From NCBI GenBank assembly GCA_903867845.1, contig CAIPSZ010000057.1:1-5506 (forward strand): DNA of 5,506 nt. The letters run 5' to 3'. Below, piece by piece: positions 1-4,584 of this stretch (position 1 is its first letter; the number at the start of each line of letters is the position of its first letter). The position numbers and the translations under genes are program-made. Origin of the DNA: Candidatus Kerfeldbacteria bacterium (GTDB lineage Bacteria; Patescibacteriota; Patescibacteriia; PEXW01). Below the pieces are notes generated by a model. The model worked only from the letters and a program-made list of their open reading frames with translations, was not told the origin of the DNA and did not search any database.

Positions 1-1
1 G

Positions 2-100
2 GGAAAGGCGGTAAACCTCAACCTCACTGTTGGTGTGAAAACTACGACCAGTTATGACAACACATTCATGACTATCCTGCAGAGTTTGAAATTCCTCTAA
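2..100 (+). CDS. C-terminal fragment of an upstream protein (start outside window)
   Basis: An open frame enters from the left edge and ends at TAA 98-100, giving the last 32 residues, from GKAVNLNLTVG to MTILQSLKFL. The segment alternates hydrophobic and polar/Thr residues like a beta-strand and then has an F-x(3)-L-x(2)-LKF end. From memory, a short helix of the form 'F..IL.s.KF' often closes small secreted or lipoprotein domains in Patescibacteria, so an exported protein is a reasonable guess. The fragment is too short to assign a family. It is judged real because its codon usage resembles the neighbouring genes, its reading frame is clean, and a terminator-like hairpin lies about 120 bases downstream. 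Confidence 0.55.
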   Translation, partial: GKAVNLNLTVGVKTTTSYDNTFMTILQSLKFL

Positions 101-163
101 CAATTTCCCAAACCGAATACCGGGGCCTTGGAAAGGAGACGCCCCCGTATCCGGCGATTTTGT

Positions 164-223
164 CCGGACAGACGCTCGTTTGCGCGAGCAATCGTATCCA
201 CCGCAAAGTATGCGTCTGTTCGG
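164..223 (+). promoter_or_regulatory. Long two-tier RNA hairpin in the leader region ahead of ssb
   Basis: Bases 164-175 (CCGGACAGACGC) pair with 212-223 (GCGTCTGTTCGG) over 12 consecutive positions, with one G-U wobble (167/220). Inside this, after a small internal loop (176-178 / 208-211), TTTGCG at 179-184 pairs with CGCAAA at 202-207, leaving a loop of about 17 bases. That makes 18 base pairs in a region without coding potential. An alternative inner helix, GCTCG 174-178 with CGAGC 185-189, is also possible. The right arm ends in CGG 221-223, which is also the foot of the following terminator-like hairpin, so the two structures share three bases. It could be an mRNA leader controlling ssb, a 3' UTR element of the upstream gene, or a small RNA. 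I do not recognise a known family. Confidence 0.45.
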
Positions 224-251
224 GATCGGCCGTCAAGGCCCTCCCGCTTTT
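221..251 (+). terminator. Probable intrinsic terminator or attenuator upstream of ssb
   Basis: CGGGA 221-225 pairs with TCCCG 242-246, and GGCC 228-231 pairs with GGCC 237-240 across a five-base loop. Bases T226, C227 and C241 form a small internal loop. The stem is followed by C and then TTTT (248-251), a short but usable U-run. It could simply end transcription of the gene whose tail is at 2-100. It lies only about 35 bases before the ssb start, so it could also act as an attenuator if ssb is read from further upstream. The U-tract is weak, which limits confidence. Confidence 0.45.
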
Positions 252-256
252 ATCAT
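251..256 (+). promoter_or_regulatory. Possible -10 box (TATCAT) for ssb
   Basis: TATCAT matches TATAAT at five of six positions and would place a transcript start near 263, giving a leader of about 24 bases that contains the ribosome binding site. No convincing -35 box lies 16-18 bases upstream, where the terminator stem sits. It is a candidate only. If real, ssb would be independent of the upstream terminator. Confidence 0.2.
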
Positions 257-267
257 CCTGCAAGTAA

Positions 268-282
268 CCCGAAAGGGGGTGA
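268..282 (+). promoter_or_regulatory. Ribosome binding site of ssb, within a GAAA-capped mini-hairpin
   Basis: GGGGGTGA at 275-282 differs by one base from the ideal GGAGGTGA and sits five bases from ATG 287 (counted from G281). This decides the start in favour of ATG 287. The site overlaps CCC-GAAA-GGG (268-277), a three-pair stem with a GNRA-type tetraloop, so its first bases could be partly paired. It is the only clear Shine-Dalgarno sequence ahead of any start in the window. Confidence 0.7.
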
Positions 283-286
283 ACCT

Positions 287-664
287 ATGAATCTGAACAA
301 AGCAACGTTGATGGGCAACCTCACGCACGACCCGATGGTGAAAACCGCGGCCGGGCAGAAGGTGGCAACCTTCAGCATCGCGACGAACGCGGTGTGGCGG
401 GATGCCAAGAGCAAGGCGCTGAAGAAGAGCGTCGAGTTCCATCCCGTGACGGCGTGGGGCCACTTGGCCGACATCGTGGAGAAGTACATCCGCAAGGGTG
501 ACCGTCTCTACGTGGAAGGCCGACTCTCGAACCACAAGTGGGAAGACCGCAACAAGCAGCACCACGAGCGCACGGAAGTGGTTGCCAACCAGCTCATCAT
601 GCTTGGCTCCGCACGGAAAGGCGCGAAGCCAGAAGCCGTCACGGCCGAAACCGCGACCGCGTAA
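287..664 (+). CDS. ssb: Single-stranded DNA-binding protein (short SSB)
   Basis: The 125-residue product is a bacterial SSB of the OB-fold type, which coats single-stranded DNA during replication, repair and recombination. The diagnostic N-terminus NKATLMGNLTHDP (4-16) is followed by KVATFSIATN (25-34), EFHPVTAWGHLADIVEKYIRKGD (50-72) and LYVEGRLSNHKWED (74-87). W37, W57 and W85 are candidates for base stacking. The OB fold closes at about residue 107 (VVANQLIMLG). Only about 18 residues follow, ending EAVTAETATA. The usual long Gly/Pro/Gln linker and acidic DDDIPF-like tip, which recruits partner proteins in E. coli-type SSBs, are absent. Start ATG 287 is chosen for its ribosome binding site and because the fold begins there; an in-frame ATG at 128 would add a basic, non-conserved extension. 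The gene is not next to rpsF/rpsR, its common location in bacteria. Confidence 0.93.
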   Translation: MNLNKATLMGNLTHDPMVKTAAGQKVATFSIATNAVWRDAKSKALKKSVEFHPVTAWGHLADIVEKYIRKGDRLYVEGRLSNHKWEDRNKQHHERTEVVANQLIMLGSARKGAKPEAVTAETATA

Positions 665-690
665 CCGTTCGTCATTAACAATTCGTCCTC

Positions 691-975
691 TTGTCAGCCC
701 GGCATCAGTTGCCCAAAGCATTTGGTGCTGGGGCGCAAGTGGAAGAACCTTTACTAAAAATTGAAGTCGGGTGCACGGTTTCCGTTCGGTTGAACGGGAC
801 GGCTCGCACGTTGCGTATTGTTGCCGGGATGAGCGACCCGCACCACAACGAGGTGAGCGCGTCGGCACCGCTCGCTCGCGCCATCCTTGGCCGGCGGCGT
901 GGGGACGTGTGCTCCCTAGTTGTGCATCCACCAAAGACTATCTCCGTCATTATCACTGACGTTCTATGCGCGTAA
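691..975 (+). CDS. Stand-alone GreA/GreB C-terminal (FKBP-like) domain protein
   Basis: Residues 24-91 follow the GreA/GreB C-terminal pattern: IEVGCTVSVRLNG (24-36), RIVAG (42-46, the usual 'yxIVG'), then NEVSASAPLARAILGRRRGD (53-72), matching the family's 'g.IS..SPLG.AllGk..GD', and finally VVHPP and ISVIITDV. In Gre factors this domain docks on the rim of the RNA polymerase secondary channel, while an N-terminal coiled coil carries the acidic residues that stimulate transcript cleavage. That coiled coil is absent: an in-frame stop at 676-678 allows at most about 23 residues before the domain. Transcript cleavage is therefore not expected; occupying or blocking the channel is an inference. 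The start is uncertain: TTG 691 gives 94 residues, GTG 739 gives 78, and neither has a clear ribosome binding site. APLA replaces SPLG, so the copy is divergent. The stop overlaps the next gene by 10 bases, suggesting coupled translation. Confidence 0.72.
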   Translation: MSARHQLPKAFGAGAQVEEPLLKIEVGCTVSVRLNGTARTLRIVAGMSDPHHNEVSASAPLARAILGRRRGDVCSLVVHPPKTISVIITDVLCA

Positions 976-2891
976 AATATTTTCTCATCATCATTCCGCT
1001 CATCTTCTCCATTCACGTTGCTCACGCCGCACCGGCATCGCACGTGGTTATTAGCGAGGTGAAGATTAGCGGGCTCACGGGTTTTAGTACCGATGAATTT
1101 GTGGAGCTCTACAATCCAACGGATTCGCCGGTGGATATTACGGGTTGGCAGATGATCAAGCGGACGGCGAGCGGCGCAGCGTACCCGCTGGTGGAAAGTT
1201 TTGATAGTGCAACCGTCACCGCACGCGGGTACTTCCTGATCGCACACCCCAGCGGGTATGCTGGCGCGGTCGCGCCCGACGCGCGGTACAGCACGTCAAA
1301 CTCGCTCTCTACAGACAACAGTGTCGAGCTCGTGGGTCCGCTCGGGGTTGTTGATGTGGTTGGCTGGGGCAAAGCCATGCACTTTGAAGGTACAGTGGCA
1401 CCGACGCCTGGAAGTGCAAAGAGCATTGAGCGCAAAGCCCTCCCTTCCTCTACTACTGCAGACATGATGGATGGCGGTTCAGATGTATTCCGAGGGAATG
1501 GAGAAGACACTGATCACAACGATGCCGACTTCGTGAGTCGCGATATTGCTGACCCGCAATCCAGCGCATCTGATTTGGAATTCATTACTGCACAAGCGCC
1601 CAAGCCAAAGGTTACGAACACAAATCAATCTTTATCTACTCCTACTCTAGCAACCGCGCCCACGACTCCTGCTCCAGCACAACCAGTCCCGCACACTGTT
1701 GCGCTGTCCGAAATCCTGCCCGACCCCAAAGGCCCAGACACCACGGAGGAGTACATCGAACTCGTGAATACTGGCGACGTTGCCGTTGACCTGACCAACT
1801 GGAAGCTCAACGATTCTTCCAAGACCGGGTACTGCATCCCAAAGGGCACGATCGTACCCGGTGGGTGGTTCGTGGTGAAGCGCGGTGAGTCAGGCATTGC
1901 ACTTAACAATACGGGAGGTGAGTCGGTGACATTGACGGCACCGGATGGCGTGGTGACGTCGACACTATCCTGGGAGGGGACGGTGCCCGAAGCGCAGAGT
2001 TACTCGCTCGTTAAAGGAGCGTGGGTTTGGACGGCGAAGCTCACGCCAGGCGCAGCGAATGTTTTCCTGGATACAAACCACGCGCCAGTAGCAAATATTG
2101 GTGACGTGGATACGAACGTGCACGTGCGCGACAGTGTGAAACTTTCTGCTACCGACTCGACCGATCCTGACGGTGATGACCTGGATTTCTCCTGGACTTT
2201 TGGGGATGGCGGTGTTGGATCGGGTACGAACGTGAAGCATGCTTTCATGAAGGCAGGCACGTTTACCGTTGTGCTCACTGCCACAGATCCAAAAGGGAAG
2301 TCTGGTACAGCCAAAGTGACATTCACAGTTCAGGACTACCAGCGGAGTACGGACGTCGTCATCAGTACCATTGTTCCGAATCCTGCGGATGGCGAAGACG
2401 AGTACGTGGAGTTGGTGAATACTGGATTGAAGAATGTTGACCTGGCAGGTTGGTCACTGGTCATTGGCGCGAAGCAGCAAATGCTCGATGGTGTCATTGC
2501 TACGAAAGGGAAACTCCATCTCGCAGGGGAAGACCTTCGCCTTGCGCTTCGCAACGCTGGAGCAACCATTGAGCTCAAAGATCCAGATGGGAAGAGCGTA
2601 AGCGCCGTGACCTGGGCAACCACACCGCGCGGTTCGGCAATCATTCGTCAAGCCGATGGAACCTACTCGACTGGTACCGAAGCGACGGAAGCCGATGCGC
2701 TAGGAAAAGTTGAAGGCGCGAGCGTCGTTGTAGCCCAACCTGCAACTGTTTTAGGAGAAGTTCAGCCAAAGAAAAGCGGTGCTGTACCTTGGTGGATTTG
2801 GCTCGTCATCCTGGGTGTGTGCGGGGCAACGTGGGGCGGCTGGGCGTTATTCCAGAGTCACCACGTAAAGAAAAACGCTATCCAAAAGTAA
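966..2891 (+). CDS. Secreted, membrane-anchored protein with three lamin-tail domains and a PKD domain
   Basis: This 641-residue protein starts with a signal peptide: MRVK, a hydrophobic core at about 5-17, and likely cleavage after AHA (19-21). Three lamin-tail (LTD) beta-domains are visible at about 26-157, 243-367 and 463-567. Each has the hallmark strand pair 'EFVELYN...VDITGW' (44-61), 'EYIELVN...VDLTNW' (262-279) or 'EYVELVN...VDLAGW' (479-496). After the first domain comes an acidic stretch with DTDHNDADFV (181-190), a common LTD tail, then a Thr/Pro/Ala linker (about 215-241). A PKD domain (about 373-458) has DPDGDD (400-405) and WTFGDG (410-415). The C-terminus has a membrane helix (about 609-629) and a basic tail, so most of the protein should lie outside the membrane. 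LTD-PKD proteins are generally surface-adhesive or scaffold-like; the exact role here is unknown. ATG 966 lacks a Shine-Dalgarno sequence and overlaps the preceding stop. Confidence 0.9.
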   Translation: MRVKYFLIIIPLIFSIHVAHAAPASHVVISEVKISGLTGFSTDEFVELYNPTDSPVDITGWQMIKRTASGAAYPLVESFDSATVTARGYFLIAHPSGYAGAVAPDARYSTSNSLSTDNSVELVGPLGVVDVVGWGKAMHFEGTVAPTPGSAKSIERKALPSSTTADMMDGGSDVFRGNGEDTDHNDADFVSRDIADPQSSASDLEFITAQAPKPKVTNTNQSLSTPTLATAPTTPAPAQPVPHTVALSEILPDPKGPDTTEEYIELVNTGDVAVDLTNWKLNDSSKTGYCIPKGTIVPGGWFVVKRGESGIALNNTGGESVTLTAPDGVVTSTLSWEGTVPEAQSYSLVKGAWVWTAKLTPGAANVFLDTNHAPVANIGDVDTNVHVRDSVKLSATDSTDPDGDDLDFSWTFGDGGVGSGTNVKHAFMKAGTFTVVLTATDPKGKSGTAKVTFTVQDYQRSTDVVISTIVPNPADGEDEYVELVNTGLKNVDLAGWSLVIGAKQQMLDGVIATKGKLHLAGEDLRLALRNAGATIELKDPDGKSVSAVTWATTPRGSAIIRQADGTYSTGTEATEADALGKVEGASVVVAQPATVLGEVQPKKSGAVPWWIWLVILGVCGATWGGWALFQSHHVKKNAIQK

Positions 2892-2901
2892 GGCAATTCG
2901 G

Positions 2902-2907
2902 TATAGT
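2902..2907 (+). promoter_or_regulatory. -10 box (TATAGT) of the receiver gene, placed for a leaderless mRNA
   Basis: TATAGT matches TATAAT at five of six positions. It ends exactly six bases before ATG 2914, so the expected transcript start coincides with the start codon. No good -35 box is seen 16-18 bases upstream. No ribosome binding site lies at a usable distance: AAGG at 2890-2893 is too far away. The motif is preceded by CGG, as in the polA promoter. Confidence 0.5.
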
Positions 2908-2913
2908 GTGTCC

Positions 2914-3327
2914 ATGGCACTCCATAGTTCGAATACACCTGCCGCGCAACACGCGCCGATCATCCTCGTCATCGAAGATGAACTTTCGGTTGCCTCCGCA
3001 CTTCGGGAAACCCTGGAAGAGCGCGGGTACACTGTGGAGACGGCGAACGATGGCATCGCGGGCATTCAGAAAGCTGTAGCTCTGAAGCCTGCCGCTATTG
3101 TGCTGGATTTGGGATTGCCGAAGCAGAATGGCTTGGAAGTTCTGGAGAAACTGCGCGAGAGCAAGTCGTCGTTCAGCATCCCGGTCATTGTCCTCTCCAA
3201 CGTGGAGAGCAGTGTAGTCATGCAGAAGTGCGAGGAGCTTGGTATGCAGTGCTACTACGTGAAGACGCACACCAGCATCCAGAAGGTGATTGAAGCGGTG
3301 AGTAAGACGGTGCCGGTGAACGGGTAA
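2914..3327 (+). CDS. Single-domain response regulator (CheY-like receiver)
   Basis: The 137-residue product is a receiver domain with no output domain. Residues 16-24 (IILVIEDEL) carry the acidic Mg-binding pair E21/D22. VLDLGLPKQNG (63-73) contains the phospho-acceptor D65. PVIVLSN (90-96) supplies the switch residue S95, and YVKTH (115-119) supplies the conserved K117. It is presumably phosphorylated by a histidine kinase encoded elsewhere and passes the signal by protein contact; no partner gene is in the window. An N-terminal extension of about 15 residues (ALHSSNTPAAQHAP) precedes the fold. Two Cys (106, 113) lie in the alpha4-beta5 segment, where the usual 'GA' before beta5 is GM. ATG 2914 is preferred to GTG 2908 because the latter directly abuts the -10 box. 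The gene starts 22 bases after the LTD gene and is probably transcribed from its own promoter. Confidence 0.9.
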   Translation: MALHSSNTPAAQHAPIILVIEDELSVASALRETLEERGYTVETANDGIAGIQKAVALKPAAIVLDLGLPKQNGLEVLEKLRESKSSFSIPVIVLSNVESSVVMQKCEELGMQCYYVKTHTSIQKVIEAVSKTVPVNG

Positions 3328-3338
3328 TCTATTGTACA

Positions 3339-3387
3339 CGTACGAAAGCAAAAAGAGCCCGGAGATCCGGGCTCTTTATTTCGTACG
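3339..3387. terminator. Bidirectional intrinsic terminator with a two-tier palindrome
   Basis: AAAGAGCCCGG (3352-3362) and CCGGGCTCTTT (3367-3377) form a perfect 11-base-pair stem around an AGAT loop. Outside it, CGTACGAAA (3339-3347) and TTTCGTACG (3379-3387) add nine more perfect pairs, separated from the inner stem only by GCAA on the left and A on the right. It sits between the stops of two convergent genes (TAA 3325-3327 on plus, TAA complement 3396-3398 on minus). It has T-rich exits on both strands: CTCTTTATTT on plus and CTCTTTTTGCTTT on minus. Confidence 0.92.
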
Positions 3388-3395
3388 CGGGAAGT

Positions 3396-4487
3396 TTACT
3401 GTGCCGAAACTGCTTTGGTCGGTGCCGTGCAGCAGGGATTGAGCGGGTTCATGATGCAGGTTTTGACGGTAACATTCGTACACAAATTTGCCGCATCGCT
3501 GCACGCAATGGGCTGCTGCAGGAAGACGTCACTGTAGGGCTTGCCGGTCGTGTCGTAGAAGGCGACGGAGTACTCATCTGCTTGGTACGCCTTCGCAGGT
3601 ACGCAGAGTGTCGTCGATCCGGTCGGCGTTTGCACGGCAACCTTGGTCGTCGGCAAGTTCATCGCGACCCTCGCTCGTTGGTAGACGAATGCTGGAAGTT
3701 TGTAGCCAATTGTGTCCTTGCCGACGCTGGTAAAGTTGTCGAGTTTGCTGTAGGCACCACCAAACTGCCAGGTTTTCATGACGTACAACCATTGACCAGC
3801 ACCGTAGTTATAGTCGGGGACCGTGGTGATGCCGGTAATTTCATTCGGCGCGAAAGCTTTTGCTACGACATCTTGGCAGTTCGTCGTGCTCACCCGAGTC
3901 GTCTTCTTCGCGTCGCGGTAGAGGTTTCCAAAAGCATCCACGTAGTACGTTACGTTATCTTGCGTCGGAGTATTCGTATTCCCATTACCATTGAGGTTGA
4001 CGCTCGTTGTTCCCTGGGTCGTCGTTGCGGTATCCGCAGGGACGCAGATGGTATATATCGTCTTGTCGAAGTCCGTGACCGTATTCAACCCGAGCAAGAA
4101 ATCACTATTCGGTTTGTATGCGAAGGTGAGCACCAATGGCTGAGACGTTGCCGATGCTGCTCCGTGCACGAAGGTGTAGTTTGCTCCCGAGCCATACGTT
4201 CCAAAGGCAGGGATGGAGGTATCCTGTGCGTGCAGGGTGAGGTCGATAGGTTTGACCGTGGTTCCGGCTGGAGGTAACCCCGCTTCGATCGTAACGCCGA
4301 CGATATCTTTAACGTCTAAGTCGAGCACTAAAGCTGGTTGGGCAATGAGTGAGGTGCTTGCATTCGTCGTTGTGGTCGTATCGTTACGGGAAAAGACGAG
4401 CAAGCCAGCGGCAAGACCAACGCCAATGACGCCAACGGCAATTAAGGGGACAACCGACGTTTTAACTTTTGTCGTGATTTCTGGCAT
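3396..4487 (-). CDS. Membrane-anchored extracytoplasmic protein with an internal duplication, family not recognised
   Basis: The 363-residue product has a short N-terminus (MPEITTKVKT), one membrane helix at about 11-32 (SVVPLIAVGVIGVGLAAGLL) and a Thr/Asn/Ser-rich stalk (34-47), so the bulk is predicted outside the membrane. I recognise no family. Two related segments are visible: C148-VPA, V183-DAFGNLYRD, C204-QD and C295-VPA, Y311-DTTGKPYSD, C329-SD. They look like a duplicated beta-module with a possible disulfide in each. The first copy holds a Thr/Gly/Asn-rich insert (about 151-177). The C-terminus is Cys-rich (329, 336, 344, 352, 353). An aromatic stretch, YNYGAGQWLYVMKTWQFGG (226-244), lies between the modules. 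A longer frame reaches 4625 but overlaps the polA start. A leaderless GTG at 4517, adding ten residues, is a real alternative to ATG 4487; neither has a ribosome binding site at proper spacing. Confidence 0.82.
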   Translation of the reverse strand: MPEITTKVKTSVVPLIAVGVIGVGLAAGLLVFSRNDTTTTTNASTSLIAQPALVLDLDVKDIVGVTIEAGLPPAGTTVKPIDLTLHAQDTSIPAFGTYGSGANYTFVHGAASATSQPLVLTFAYKPNSDFLLGLNTVTDFDKTIYTICVPADTATTTQGTTSVNLNGNGNTNTPTQDNVTYYVDAFGNLYRDAKKTTRVSTTNCQDVVAKAFAPNEITGITTVPDYNYGAGQWLYVMKTWQFGGAYSKLDNFTSVGKDTIGYKLPAFVYQRARVAMNLPTTKVAVQTPTGSTTLCVPAKAYQADEYSVAFYDTTGKPYSDVFLQQPIACSDAANLCTNVTVKTCIMNPLNPCCTAPTKAVSAQ

Positions 4488-4522
4488 ACGCGTCGCGGTT
4501 AGAATGAGGAGGAACACCTCGA

Positions 4523-4528
4523 AGTATA
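4523..4528 (-). promoter_or_regulatory. Possible -10 box (TATACT) of the minus-strand membrane protein gene
   Basis: Read on the minus strand, TATACT matches TATAAT at five of six positions. The next five bases lead to GTG 4517, and ATG 4487 lies 35 bases further from the box. No convincing -35 box is seen. With ATG 4487 as the start, the leader would be about 29 bases without a suitably spaced Shine-Dalgarno sequence. The site lies in the 97-base divergent gap shared with polA. Confidence 0.35.
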
Positions 4529-4550
4529 CTCCTATCTTATAGTACGCGAT

Positions 4551-4578
4551 ATGACCGCATCCAACTTTACGGTATGCT
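4551..4578 (+). promoter_or_regulatory. polA promoter, placed for a leaderless mRNA
   Basis: ATGACC (4551-4556) shares TGAC with TTGACA, and a 16-base spacer leads to TATGCT (4573-4578), which matches TATAAT at four of six positions. The -10 box ends exactly six bases before ATG 4585, the same geometry as the receiver gene, and is likewise preceded by CGG. There is no Shine-Dalgarno sequence between the box and the start. Confidence 0.42.
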
Positions 4579-4584
4579 TGTACT

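Noticed and set aside
121..147. CGGGG / CCCCG inverted repeat as a terminator
   Set aside because: It is only five pairs with a 17-base loop and has no T-run after it. It could be part of a larger leader fold but cannot be supported alone.
216..231. tRNA T-arm-like string (GTTCGGGATC)
   Set aside because: No acceptor stem, D-arm or anticodon arm can be built around it. The bases are better used by the two hairpins described.
72..263. 63-residue minus-strand frame in the gap before ssb
   Set aside because: It has no recognisable motif or ribosome binding site, and it overlaps both the upstream gene tail and the RNA hairpins, which explain the region better.
128..286. N-terminal extension of SSB from ATG 128
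   Set aside because: The extension is Arg-rich with no OB-fold character, covers the hairpin and terminator region, and has no supporting conservation, while ATG 287 has a proper ribosome binding site and the canonical SSB N-terminus.
233..934. 233-residue minus-strand frame opposite ssb and the Gre-like gene
   Set aside because: Its sequence is low-quality (Arg/His-rich, no motif) and it lies antisense to two genes with recognisable domains, so it is a frame shadow.
2908..2910. GTG 2908 as start of the receiver gene
   Set aside because: It directly abuts the TATAGT box, so a transcript from that promoter would not contain it; ATG 2914 fits better.
3582..4277. 231-residue plus-strand frame opposite the membrane protein gene
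   Set aside because: It is Arg-rich without domain character. The opposite strand has a membrane helix, stalk and duplicated Cys module, which are true protein features.
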